This document shows, piece by piece, positions 29,899-37,920 of a stretch of DNA of 43,486 bases. Below the pieces are notes generated by a model, which had not been told where the DNA came from, made no database searches, and was given only the letters and a program-made list of their open reading frames with translations. The stretch's first letter is position 1. The number at the start of each line of letters is the position of its first letter. The DNA is from JBDTMT01 sp033764095. Its GTDB lineage: Bacteria > Desulfobacterota > Binatia > HRBIN30 > CADEER01. A program made the position numbers and the translations under genes. The stretch spans positions 1 to 43,486 of the forward strand of contig JANRJF010000070.1 of NCBI GenBank assembly GCA_033764095.1, in the 5' to 3' direction.

Positions 29899-31005
29899 AT
29901 GCGACGAGTCACTCTTCTCCTGGCCATCGGTATGCTGTTGAGCGCGAGCGGTGGCGGCGGTGGCGGTGGTGGCGGTGGCGGCAACACCCCGACGACGTTC
30001 TACGTGCGGGAGAGCGGTGACGACGGTGCCAACGGCAAGTCGCCGGAGACCGCCTTTCGCACGCTCGAGCGCGCGGTGAAGAACCTCGGACCGGGCGACG
30101 AGGTGTTCGTCGGGCCGGGGACGTATCGCCCGCCGGTGGTGGCGCCGAGCGAGCCGCAGCCGACCGAGGTGGTCGAGCTGCTCAACGTCGTCGGTACCGA
30201 GCGCGATCCGATCCGTATCACCGCCGATCCGACCGGCGCGGCGACCGGCGATCCCGCCGGCCCGGTGATCGTCGACGGCGAGAACAAGACGATCGGCGTG
30301 CGCCTGTCGCGTTCGCAGTACGTGGTCATCGACGGGTTCGAGATCATCAATGGCGGCGGCGACAATGGCGCCGGCGTGCAGCTGCGCAGCGAGTCGGCGC
30401 ACATCACCGTGCAGCACTGCCAGATCCATGACTCGGGCGACGGGATCCGCCTGGAGAACGCTGCGGATGCGCTGCTGTTCAACAACCTCATCTACGCTAA
30501 CAGCAACCGCGGTATCGCCGTGGTGCGCGGCTCGCAACGTGCGCGCATCATCAACAACACCGTCGCGCACAACGCCAATCGCGGTGTGACGATCAGTGGC
30601 GTCAACTCCAGCGGCGCCGCGTCGAGCGGTGCGACGTTGCGCAACAACATCATCCAGGAGAACCAGAACATCAGCATCTTCGTCGACGATGGTCCGCCCT
30701 CCTCGCTGACCGGCTACACCGGCGACTACAACCTGGTGTTCATCCCCGGGCTCGCCGATCCGTCGCGCACCTATCGCCCGACCGACATCGTCGGCGCGCA
30801 CGACGTCCACGAGGACGCGCTGTTCAAGCTGCCCGAGCAGGGCCTCTACGCGCTCGACCACGCCAGCCCGGCGGTCGATGCCGGCACGTCGGAGGGCGTC
30901 GGCGGCGCCCTGATCGACGAACTGCTCAGCCGCGCCACCTCACAGGACGGCGATCGCGATCGCGCGCCGGTCGACCTCGGCTTCCACTACCCGGCGACGC
31001 AGTAA
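29899..31005 (+). CDS. Secreted right-handed parallel beta-helix protein
   Basis: A 368-residue protein from ATG 29899. A signal-like start (MRRVTLLLAIGMLLSASG) runs into eleven Gly, then the DUF1565-like opening TTFYVRESGDDGANGKSPET and FRTLERAVKNLGPGDEVFVG, and repeated helix rungs (VVIDGFEIINGGG, ITVQHCQIHDSGDGIRLENA, ALLFNNLIYANSNRGIAVV, RIINNTVAHNANRGVTISG). It resembles pectate-lyase-like or Disaggregatase-type surface proteins. The start looks exactly like a lipoprotein (LLSAC-Gly-rich) except that Ser stands where Cys is needed, so lipid anchoring seems lost. No catalytic residues identified. Confidence 0.85.
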   Translation: MRRVTLLLAIGMLLSASGGGGGGGGGGGNTPTTFYVRESGDDGANGKSPETAFRTLERAVKNLGPGDEVFVGPGTYRPPVVAPSEPQPTEVVELLNVVGTERDPIRITADPTGAATGDPAGPVIVDGENKTIGVRLSRSQYVVIDGFEIINGGGDNGAGVQLRSESAHITVQHCQIHDSGDGIRLENAADALLFNNLIYANSNRGIAVVRGSQRARIINNTVAHNANRGVTISGVNSSGAASSGATLRNNIIQENQNISIFVDDGPPSSLTGYTGDYNLVFIPGLADPSRTYRPTDIVGAHDVHEDALFKLPEQGLYALDHASPAVDAGTSEGVGGALIDELLSRATSQDGDRDRAPVDLGFHYPATQ

Positions 31006-31006
31006 G

Positions 31007-32011
31007 TCAGGCCGCGCGCCAGAGGACCTGTCCGTCGGCGTCCTGCTCGGTGCGGACCACGCCGGCGTGGCGCAGATACTCGAGGTGCGCCAGCGTCTCG
31101 AAGGTCGCCGGGAACTGGTAGGTGAGTGGGCTGTCGCTGTCGAAGCCGAAGGCGCGGCGCGCCACGTCGTAAGCGGTGTGCGCCTGACGGCGCGCGATGT
31201 CGGTGATGTCGCGCAGCCGTGCCTCGTGGTGTTGGATGATCTGGTTGGCGCGGCGCACGTGATCGCCGAACACGCCGCCGTGCGCCGGCAGCACGTGGGC
31301 GACGTCGAACGCCTGGATCTTGCGCTGCGAGGCGATGAAGTCGGCGAGTGGGTCGCCGCGCGAACCGGGTTGGAAGCCGACGTGCGGCGTGATCTTCGGC
31401 AGGAGATGGTCGCCGACGATCATCGCCCGTTCCTCGGGCAGGTAGAGGACGCAGTGCCCGGGCGCATGGCCGGGCGTCCACACCACCTGCAGGCGGCGCC
31501 GGCCGACGGTGATCTCGTCGCCGTCGGCGAGGAACACGTCGGGAGCGGTCGTGACGTAGATGCCGCCCCAGATGTCGCGCGGCCGCGGCACGTGGGCGAA
31601 GCGCTGCAGCGGGATGCCGTGCGCCAGGAAGAACTGCACCGCCTCGGCGGGCCGGTCGCTGGGCAGGAAGGTCTGCGAGCGCTCCCACTCGGCCGGATGC
31701 ATGTACAGCGTCGCTCCCGTGTCGGCCTTGTGCGACTGCGAGCTGCCGAAGTGGTCGGGGTGGTGGTGCGTGCAGATGATCTTGCGCACCCGCGCGGGCG
31801 CGACGCCGAGCTCGGCGAGCGCGGCGCGGAACGCCGCGATGCTCTCCGGCGTGTGCATGCCGGTGTCGACCAGCGCCCACTCGTCGCCGCCGTCGATCAG
31901 GTAGACGTTGACGATCGTCGGCTTCATCGGCAGCGGCAGGTGCAGCAGGTGAATGCCGGGCAGCACCTCGCGCCGCTTCGGCTCCGCCGGGCCGGGGTCG
32001 CGTGCGCTCAC
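31007..32011 (-). CDS. MBL-fold hydrolase with winged-helix end (LACTB2-like)
   Basis: A 334-residue protein; GTG 32011 overlaps the dodecin stop in a GTGA. Metal ligands are seen in ICTHHHPDHFGSS, WTPGHAPGHCVLYL and MIVGDHLLPKI. The C-terminal 80 residues (RLRDITDIARRQAHTAYDVA ... LAHLEYLRHAGVV) look like the small winged-helix segment of LACTB2-type MBL proteins. Substrate could be a thioester or a nucleic acid; not decidable here. Its stop is 1 nt from that of the facing beta-helix gene. Confidence 0.85.
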   Translation of the reverse strand: MSARDPGPAEPKRREVLPGIHLLHLPLPMKPTIVNVYLIDGGDEWALVDTGMHTPESIAAFRAALAELGVAPARVRKIICTHHHPDHFGSSQSHKADTGATLYMHPAEWERSQTFLPSDRPAEAVQFFLAHGIPLQRFAHVPRPRDIWGGIYVTTAPDVFLADGDEITVGRRRLQVVWTPGHAPGHCVLYLPEERAMIVGDHLLPKITPHVGFQPGSRGDPLADFIASQRKIQAFDVAHVLPAHGGVFGDHVRRANQIIQHHEARLRDITDIARRQAHTAYDVARRAFGFDSDSPLTYQFPATFETLAHLEYLRHAGVVRTEQDADGQVLWRAA

Positions 32012-32220
32012 TCGTGCAACCGATCCTGGATCAGAAAGGTCACCTTGAGGCGCACGTGCCACATGGCGACGCTGTCGTTTTCCACCGTGCCGGTGACGTT
32101 GACCACCTCGACGCGGCGGATGCCGCTGATGGTGACGGCGGCGCGCGAGATGGCCAGGTTGACCGCATCCTCGATGCTGTTGGCCGAGGAGCCGGTGAGG
32201 TCGATCGTCTTCTCCACCAT
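32008..32220 (-). CDS. Dodecin-family flavin-binding protein
   Basis: A 70-residue protein from ATG 32220 with GGGAGGA upstream. The sequence VEKTIDLTGSSANSIEDAVN, ISRAAVTISGIRRVEVVNVT and WHVRLKVTFLI has the beta-alpha-beta-beta layout and length of dodecins, which form dodecameric cages storing flavins or CoA. The family's flavin-stacking Trp is not at its usual place between strand two and three; a Trp lies in the last strand instead (VAMWHVRL). Coupled to the MBL gene downstream. Confidence 0.85.
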   Translation of the reverse strand: MVEKTIDLTGSSANSIEDAVNLAISRAAVTISGIRRVEVVNVTGTVENDSVAMWHVRLKVTFLIQDRLHE

Positions 32221-32325
32221 GCGACGTGTCCTCCCGTGCCGGTCGCCGACGCTATGCGAGGGCGGTGAGCGATTCAACCGATTCACCCCTGACCGCGCGC
32301 CCGGCGCCGCGCTACACTGCGCGCC

Positions 32326-34008
32326 ATGACGGAACCCTTGCGGCAGCGGGTCGTGATCGTCGGTGGGGTGGCGGGTGGCGCTTCGTGCGCGGCGCGCCTG
32401 CGACGCCTCGACGAGACCGCCGAGATCGTCATTTTCGATCGCGGTCCGTACGTCTCCTTCGCCAACTGCGGCCTGCCCTACTTCGTCGGCAACGTGATCG
32501 CCGAGGAACGCGCGCTGCTGGTCGCGTCGCGCGACACCTTCCGCCAGCGCTTCAACATCGCCGTCCACACGCGCCACGAGGTGATCGCCATCGACCGCGC
32601 CCGCCGCGTCGTGCGCGTGCGCGATCTCGACGCGCCGCAGACGCCAGAGCGCGACGAGCCGTACGACGCCCTGGTGCTGGCGCCCGGCGCGGCGCCGATC
32701 CGGCCGGCGCTGCCGGGCATCGACCTGCCCGGCATCTTCGCCGTGCGCACCATCCCCGACACGCGACGCATTCGCGCCTGGATCGACACGCACCGGCCGC
32801 GGCGTGCGCTGGTGGTCGGCGGCGGCTTCATCGGACTGGAAATGGCGGAAAACCTGGCGCATCGCGGCCTCGCGGTCACCGTGCTGGAGAAGCTGCCGCA
32901 GGTGATGCCGCCGATCGACGCCGAGCTCGCGGCGCCGGTGCACACGCACCTGCGCGCGCAGGGCGTGACCCTGCAGCTCGGCGACGGGCTGGCGCGCTTC
33001 GAGCCGGCGGCGGAGCGGCTGGTCGCGGTGACCGAGTCCGGCGCGCGGTTGGCGGCGGACCTGGTCATCCTGGCGATCGGGGTGCGCCCGGAGACCGATC
33101 TGGCGCGCGCCGCCGGCCTGCCGCTCGGCGCACGCGGCGGCATCGCGGTGGACGCCGAGATGCGCACCGCCGATCCGCACATCTGGGCGGTGGGCGACGC
33201 GGTCGAGGTGCGCGACGTGATCAGCGGGCAGGAGGTGATCGTGCCGCTCGCCGGTCCGGCCAACCGCCAGGGGCGCATTGCCGCCGAATCGATCGGCGGC
33301 CGACCGCGCGCCTTTCGCGGCATCCAGGCGACCGCCGTGGTCGGCGTCTTCGGCCTCACCGTGGCGTGCACCGGCGCCAGCGAGAATGGCCTGCGCCGCA
33401 ACGGCGTGACCGACTACCGCTGCGTCTACCTCCACCCCGGTCACCACGCCGGCTACTACCCCGGCGCGAAGCAGATCCACCTCAAGCTGCTGTTCGCCGC
33501 CGCCGACGGGCGCATCCTCGGCGCCCAGGCGGTCGGACTGGAGGGCGTCGAGAAGCGCATCGACGTGGTCGCCACCGCGATTCAGATGGGCGGGACGGTG
33601 CGCGACCTGGCCGAGGCCGAGCTGTGCTACGCGCCGCAGTTCGGCGGCGCCAAGGATCCGGTGAATCTCGCCGGCATGATCGCCACCAACCACCTCGACG
33701 GCCTCATGCCGCTCGCCGACTGGCATGCGCTGGGCCAGGCCGGCGAGTTGCTCATCGACGTGCGCGAGCCGGACGAGTTCGCCGCCGGCCACATCCCCGG
33801 CGCGCGCAACCTGCCGCTCTCGCAGCTGCGTGAGCGGTTTCGCGAGCTGCCGGCCGCGGCGTCGCTGGCGCTCTACTGCGGCGTCGGGCAGCGCGCCTAC
33901 TACGCGACCCGCTTCCTGCTGCAGCACGGCTATCGCGCCGCCAACCTCTCCGGCGGCTTCACCACCTACCAGGCACTGCGCGACGCCGGCGTGATCGCGG
34001 CGGCCTGA
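32326..34008 (+). CDS. CoA-disulfide reductase / NAD(P)H oxidoreductase fused to rhodanese
   Basis: A 560-residue protein from ATG 32326. FAD motif VVIVGGVAGGASCAARLRRL, redox Cys48 in VSFANCGLPYFVGN, NAD(P)-binding motif ALVVGGGFIGLEMAENLAHR, and IWAVGDAVEV form a class III pyridine nucleotide-disulfide reductase. After about residue 455 follows a rhodanese domain (LLIDVREPDEFAAGHIPGAR) with active Cys518 in LYCGVGQRAYYA. This CoADR-Rhd architecture reduces CoA-disulfide, CoA-persulfide or polysulfide. An ETHE1-like MBL gene lies close by on the opposite strand. The stop TGA abuts the stop of the facing gene (TGATCA). Confidence 0.94.
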   Translation: MTEPLRQRVVIVGGVAGGASCAARLRRLDETAEIVIFDRGPYVSFANCGLPYFVGNVIAEERALLVASRDTFRQRFNIAVHTRHEVIAIDRARRVVRVRDLDAPQTPERDEPYDALVLAPGAAPIRPALPGIDLPGIFAVRTIPDTRRIRAWIDTHRPRRALVVGGGFIGLEMAENLAHRGLAVTVLEKLPQVMPPIDAELAAPVHTHLRAQGVTLQLGDGLARFEPAAERLVAVTESGARLAADLVILAIGVRPETDLARAAGLPLGARGGIAVDAEMRTADPHIWAVGDAVEVRDVISGQEVIVPLAGPANRQGRIAAESIGGRPRAFRGIQATAVVGVFGLTVACTGASENGLRRNGVTDYRCVYLHPGHHAGYYPGAKQIHLKLLFAAADGRILGAQAVGLEGVEKRIDVVATAIQMGGTVRDLAEAELCYAPQFGGAKDPVNLAGMIATNHLDGLMPLADWHALGQAGELLIDVREPDEFAAGHIPGARNLPLSQLRERFRELPAAASLALYCGVGQRAYYATRFLLQHGYRAANLSGGFTTYQALRDAGVIAAA

Positions 34009-34368
34009 TCACGCCGGCCAGGCGGCGATGCGCCGCTTCCCGGCGATCGAACGCAGGTAGCGATAGACCCACGCCTCGCGTTGTACGCCGTCGTCGCAGG
34101 CGACCGCGACACGCTCGCGTCCGTACAGGCCCTCGTCGGTGCCCTCGTAGCGGTCGAGCCGCGCCAGCGCGTCGGCGCTGAGCTCCACGATCAGTCCGGG
34201 GACGCGCGCATCCTCGTCGCTGGCTACCAGTCCGGGATACTCGCCGAGATGGTAAAGCATGCCGCGCACCGTGCCGCGCGCGACGACGCGGGCGCGATCC
34301 GTGCCCAGGAGCTCAGCGCGCACGCCTGCGTCCTGCAGCGTGCCATAGACGAACAGGTGCTCCGTCAG
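34009..34368 (-). CDS. Gamma-glutamylcyclotransferase (AIG2)-like protein, apparent CTG start
   Basis: A 119-residue protein: LFVYGTLQDAGVRAELLG at the start, RGTVRGMLYHLGEYPGLVAS in the middle and DALARLDRYEGTDEGLYGRE with the likely catalytic Glu. This is a full-length AIG2/GGCT barrel. There is no ATG, GTG or TTG at the domain start. The best candidate is CTG 34368-34366, which forms a CTGA overlap with the TGA of the upstream MBL gene and would be read by translational coupling. The reaction (cyclising gamma-glutamyl or gamma-glutamylamine compounds) is a family guess. Confidence 0.82.
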   Translation of the reverse strand: MTEHLFVYGTLQDAGVRAELLGTDRARVVARGTVRGMLYHLGEYPGLVASDEDARVPGLIVELSADALARLDRYEGTDEGLYGRERVAVACDDGVQREAWVYRYLRSIAGKRRIAAWPA

Positions 34369-35042
34369 TACCCCATCATGCCGAGGAAGTCCTCGAGCTT
34401 GTTGAAGCGCAGGTAGAGATTGCGGCGCTTCTCCTCGCCGATGGTCGAGGTCGGCCGGTCGGCGTAGTCGTGGCCCGGATACAGGATGGTCTGATCCGGC
34501 AGCGCCTTCAGCTTGTTGACCAGGCTGTCGTACATCGCGGCTGGATCGCTGCCCGGCAGGTCGATGCGGCCGCAGCCGCCGATGAACAGCGTGTCGCCCG
34601 ACACCAGGTTGTCGCCGACCAGGAAGCACTGCGAGCCGGGCGTGTGGCCGGGTGTGTGCAGGAAACGCACCCGCTGCTCGCCGAGTACCACCTCGTCGCC
34701 GCTCTCGCACAGTGTGAGGTCGGAGCGCGACAACCCGCAGATCTGCGGCACGTAGTCGGCCTCCGCCTTGTGCACGTAGACCTTGATCTTCTCGCCGCGC
34801 GCCAGCAGCTCGGTGGCGCCCTGGATCTGCATGCCGCTGAAACGCCCGCCGAGGTGGTCGGGGTGGAAGTGGGTGATCAGCGCGCCTTCCAGCGTCATGT
34901 CGTCGGCCGCCAGCTGGTTGCAGACGGCGTCGATGTCCCAGGCCGGATCGACCGCCACCGCGCGACGCGTTGCGGTGTCGCCGATCAGGTAGACGAAGTT
35001 CTGCATCGGCCCGAGCGGCAACTGCTTCAGGTAGAGACTCAC
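34365..35042 (-). CDS. MBL-fold hydrolase, ETHE1/glyoxalase II-like
   Basis: A 225-residue protein from a GTG start at 35042. Metal ligands are in LITHFHPDHLGGRF, LHTPGHTPGSQCFL, SGDTLFIGGCGRIDLPGSDP and LYPGHDYADRPTSTIGEE. The GGCGRIDLPG block and the absence of a glyoxalase II C-terminal domain favour the persulfide dioxygenase-like branch. With the CoADR-rhodanese next door a sulfane-sulfur role is plausible but not shown. Cotranscribed with the pduO-type gene (18 nt upstream) and the AIG2-like gene. Confidence 0.85.
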   Translation of the reverse strand: MSLYLKQLPLGPMQNFVYLIGDTATRRAVAVDPAWDIDAVCNQLAADDMTLEGALITHFHPDHLGGRFSGMQIQGATELLARGEKIKVYVHKAEADYVPQICGLSRSDLTLCESGDEVVLGEQRVRFLHTPGHTPGSQCFLVGDNLVSGDTLFIGGCGRIDLPGSDPAAMYDSLVNKLKALPDQTILYPGHDYADRPTSTIGEEKRRNLYLRFNKLEDFLGMMGY

Positions 35043-35060
35043 GATACGCTCCTCACGCCG

Positions 35061-35702
35061 TCAGCGACGCTTGGCCGGGGCCGGTTTGCGGCGTGCCGCC
35101 GCGGGGCGCGCCTGGTTGCGCAGGCCGCGCTCCCAGAGGAACTCGCGCTCGCCGCGTTGCTTGCCGACCCAGCGCGACAGGACGAAGAGCAGATCGCTGA
35201 GGCGATTGACGTACGGGATCACGTGCTCGCCGATCGTCTCCTCGCGCCCCAGCCGAATGATCTGCCGTTCGGTGCGCCGGCACACGGTGCGCGCCTGGTG
35301 CAGCACGGCGCTCACGACACCGCCGCCCGGCAGGATGAACGACTTGAGCGGCTCGAGATCGCGCTGGCACTCGTCCATCAACGCCTCGAGCGCCTGCACG
35401 TCGGCCGCAGAGACCTTGTACATGCCCTCGTACTCGGCGTCCGGCGGCGTCGCGAGCTCGCTGCCGACGTCGAACAGCTCGTTCTGCAGCTTCTGCAGGA
35501 TCGTTTCGAGGCGATCGCGCGCCGGGCTCGCCGCGGCCTCGTGGTTGAGGCTGCGCGCCAGACCGAGGATGGCGTTGAGCTCGTCGATCTCGCCGTAGCA
35601 CTCGACGCGACGGGAGTCCTTGGCGACCCGTTCGCCGCCGACCAGCGCGGTGGTGCCGGCGTCGCCGGTGCGCGTGTAGACGCGCGTGATGTTGATCGCC
35701 AT
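35061..35702 (-). CDS. Cob(I)alamin adenosyltransferase, PduO type
   Basis: A 213-residue protein from ATG 35702 that adenosylates corrinoids to make adenosylcobalamin. The ATP site INITRVYTRTGDAGTTALVG, then RRVECYGEIDELNAILGLAR, LQNELFDVGSELATP, SFILPGGGVVSAVLHQARTV, CRRTERQI and YVNRLSDLLFVLSRW are all standard. The C-terminal tail is basic (ARRKPAPAKRR). No B12-dependent enzyme is in the window. Confidence 0.95.
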   Translation of the reverse strand: MAINITRVYTRTGDAGTTALVGGERVAKDSRRVECYGEIDELNAILGLARSLNHEAAASPARDRLETILQKLQNELFDVGSELATPPDAEYEGMYKVSAADVQALEALMDECQRDLEPLKSFILPGGGVVSAVLHQARTVCRRTERQIIRLGREETIGEHVIPYVNRLSDLLFVLSRWVGKQRGEREFLWERGLRNQARPAAARRKPAPAKRR

Positions 35703-35748
35703 CGAACGCGACCGCTAGCACCGCCTCCCGGGTCGGTCCAGACGCACG

Positions 35749-36186
35749 TCAGGGCGGCGGCGGCACCGGTTCCGAATCGGGTCCGCTGAACGGCGGTGCG
35801 AACGAGACCAGGGTCGCCGCCGGCTTGTCGCCCTGGTTGACGAAGAAGTGCGGCGTACCGCGCGGGATGAAGGACACGTCGCCGGCCCGCACCGGCAGCG
35901 GCTTGCCGTCGAGCCACAGCACGCCGTGTCCCTCGACCATCAGCACGGTGAGGTCGTAGCGCGTGTGCCGGTGCGGCGCCTCGCGATCGCGGATCTGCAC
36001 GAACGAGAGGCTGCTCTGCTCGCCGCGCGCGATCTCCTCCGGCCGGACATTCTGCCCCGCGGCGAGCGGATACGCCTCCAACAGCGCTCCGACCGTGGTG
36101 TGACGGGGCGGGTTGGGCAAGGCGATGCGGCGTTCAGCCGCGCAGCCGGCCACGAAAACGACAAGCAGCAACAGGCGAGCAAGCAT
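35749..36186 (-). CDS. Cupin-fold lipoprotein
   Basis: A 145-residue protein from ATG 36186 with a lipobox (LLLLVVFVAGC), so it is probably a lipid-anchored periplasmic protein. The cupin barrel shows REAPHRHTRYDLTVLMVEG (metal-ligand histidines), GVLWLDGKPLPVRAGDVSFI and PRGTPHFFVNQGDKPAATLV, ending in a Pro tail. Ligand unknown. A TTG at 36195 is a less likely start. Confidence 0.82.
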   Translation of the reverse strand: MLARLLLLVVFVAGCAAERRIALPNPPRHTTVGALLEAYPLAAGQNVRPEEIARGEQSSLSFVQIRDREAPHRHTRYDLTVLMVEGHGVLWLDGKPLPVRAGDVSFIPRGTPHFFVNQGDKPAATLVSFAPPFSGPDSEPVPPPP

Positions 36187-36222
36187 GATCGCCAAATACG
36201 CCCTGTGCGCAGCAGTGTGTAG

Positions 36223-36242
36223 GGGCGCGCCTTGGCGCGCCC
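36223..36242. terminator. Perfect 9-bp GC hairpin downstream of tetR
   Basis: GGGCGCGCC 36223-36231, loop TT, GGCGCGCCC 36234-36242. It starts 4 nt after the tetR-family stop on the minus strand and 37 nt upstream of the cupin ATG. It is either a terminator for the hydrolase-tetR unit or a dispersed palindrome; no U-tract. Confidence 0.5.
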
Positions 36243-36246
36243 GTGC

Positions 36247-36900
36247 TCACGTCGTTGCGCGCCCCTCGACGTGACGGCTGCGCATCAGCTCGACCAGCAA
36301 GGCCTCGAGCCGTGTCACGTCGAGCCCCAGCGCCTCTGCCTCGCCGTTGGCGAGCGCATCGCACGTCCGTTCGAAGCTCCAGAGCAGCAGCGCGTCGCGC
36401 TCGCGGTCGCCGGCACGGCGGCGGCGCGCGTCGCGCAGGGCGTGCAGCTGGTCGAGCTGACGACGGCGCTGCGCGACGCAGAAGTCGCGCACCACCGGGT
36501 CGGCGCCGATCAGCCCGAACAGGCTGGCGCGCAATCCACGCCAACGCCGATGATGCGCGAGCACCCAGGCGGTGAGCGCCTGGGCGCGCTGGCCGGGTGG
36601 GACGCGCCTCCGCACCTGCTCGATCTCCTGCCATTCGGTGGCCACCCAGCCGGCGTAGGCGGCGAGCAGCACGGCGCGCTTGTCGGCGAAGTGCTTGTAG
36701 AACGTCGCTGGCGCGTAGCCGGCGGCGCGGGCGATGGCGTTGGTGTCGGTGCCGAAGTAGCCGTCGCGGTTGAACACCTCGGCGGCAGCGGCAATGAGCC
36801 GCTGCCGCGTGCCGTCCGGGGTACCGCGCCGCGGCCGGCCTTCCGCCGCGCGGGTCAACGGCGGTCGCGGCGCGCGGTCGCGCCCGGGCGCGTGTCGCAT
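36247..36900 (-). CDS. TetR-family transcriptional regulator
   Basis: A 217-residue protein from ATG 36900. After a basic tail, residues 31-77 are the TetR HTH: RQRLIAAAAEVFNRDGYFGT, DTNAIARAAGYAPATFYKHF, ADKRAVLLAAY. The rest is the helical ligand-binding domain. It overlaps the stop of the upstream alpha/beta-hydrolase by 1 nt (TGATG) and probably represses its own operon through the palindrome at 37806-37825. Confidence 0.93.
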   Translation of the reverse strand: MRHAPGRDRAPRPPLTRAAEGRPRRGTPDGTRQRLIAAAAEVFNRDGYFGTDTNAIARAAGYAPATFYKHFADKRAVLLAAYAGWVATEWQEIEQVRRRVPPGQRAQALTAWVLAHHRRWRGLRASLFGLIGADPVVRDFCVAQRRRQLDQLHALRDARRRRAGDRERDALLLWSFERTCDALANGEAEALGLDVTRLEALLVELMRSRHVEGRATT

Positions 36901-37805
36901 CAGGCCAACTCGGCGAGGAAGCGGGTGAACGCGCTGTCGAACGCCTGCGGGCATTCGAGGAACGGCGCGTGGCCGCCGGCGAAGGTCTCCAGTCGGCCGT
37001 GCGGCAAGCGTGCGATGGTGGCGCGATTGAAGCGGAGCGGGTTCAGCGTGTCGCCGAGCGACCAGGTGATCAACGTCGGGCAGCCGATACGCGGCACGAC
37101 GTCGCGCAGGTCGTCCGATCGCTCGGCGAAGCTGCGCCAGGCGGCGGCCAACAGCGGCGCCATCTCCCGGCCGGTCGCGATGATCCGATCGCGTTGTTCG
37201 GCGGCGGGTGGCTCGCTCAGCACGCCGCGGTACATCGCGGCAAAGGCGCGCGGGTACCAGCGCGCCCCGCGCGCGCCGCGGGCGAAGAAGGCGGCGACGG
37301 CGCGGGTGAAGAGGCGCTTCTGCAGCCCGTAGGGCACCAGCCCACTCGGGTTGGCGGCGATGACGCCGCGCACGCGCTCGGGCTGCGCCGCGGCGAAGCG
37401 CAACGCGGCGCCGCCGCCGATCGAATTGCCGAGCAGCACGGCGCGCTCGATGCGCAGCGCGTCCAGCGCTCCGGCGAGCAGTTCGGCGTAGCGCGCGCTG
37501 CTCGGCGCGACGCGGTCCGCAGCTGAGCGCCCCTGCCCCGGCCAGTCGAGCGCGATGATCCGCAGGCGATCGCGCTGGCGGGCGCGGAAGCCAGCGAAGT
37601 CGCCCGCGCCGTGTGCCAGCGCGTGCAGGCAGACGACGGCGTCGCCCCTGCCTTCGTCGTCGTAGGTGAGACGCACGCCGTCGACGACGACCGCGCGGGC
37701 GCCCGGCGCGGCTCCCACGGCGGCGCGTTGCGGCGACGGGGCGTCGTCGTCGTTGGCCGACAGCGGCAGTGCATCGAGGGTTGAGTCGAGCATCGGGCTC
37801 TCCAT
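36900..37805 (-). CDS. Alpha/beta-hydrolase (serine nucleophile)
   Basis: A 301-residue protein from ATG 37805. GNSIGGGAALRFAAAQPERV holds nucleophile Ser128; CLHALAHGAGDF supplies the oxyanion loop, SLGDTLNPLRF the acid and AGGHAPFLECP the His. It resembles C-C bond or ester hydrolases of the MhpC group. First gene of a two-gene unit with the TetR regulator, whose ligand may be the substrate or product. Confidence 0.88.
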   Translation of the reverse strand: MESPMLDSTLDALPLSANDDDAPSPQRAAVGAAPGARAVVVDGVRLTYDDEGRGDAVVCLHALAHGAGDFAGFRARQRDRLRIIALDWPGQGRSAADRVAPSSARYAELLAGALDALRIERAVLLGNSIGGGAALRFAAAQPERVRGVIAANPSGLVPYGLQKRLFTRAVAAFFARGARGARWYPRAFAAMYRGVLSEPPAAEQRDRIIATGREMAPLLAAAWRSFAERSDDLRDVVPRIGCPTLITWSLGDTLNPLRFNRATIARLPHGRLETFAGGHAPFLECPQAFDSAFTRFLAELA

Positions 37806-37825
37806 TAGTGATAGTGTTATCTCTA
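37806..37825 (-). promoter_or_regulatory. Operator-like palindrome at the hydrolase-tetR promoter
   Basis: TAGTGATA 37806-37813 and TATCTCTA 37818-37825 pair at 7 of 8 positions around GTGT, directly upstream of the hydrolase ATG. The AT-rich patch stands out from GC-rich surroundings, and its size fits a TetR dimer site. A repressor bound here would block the promoter or the start codon. Confidence 0.65.
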
Positions 37826-37920
37826 CTCTTTATCATCGCGGCGACGCAAGAGCGAATCGCGACAGGTCACGGCGAGCGTGCGATGTGCCGGGCGCACCGC
37901 GGTGCGCCGCGCGGCGTGCC

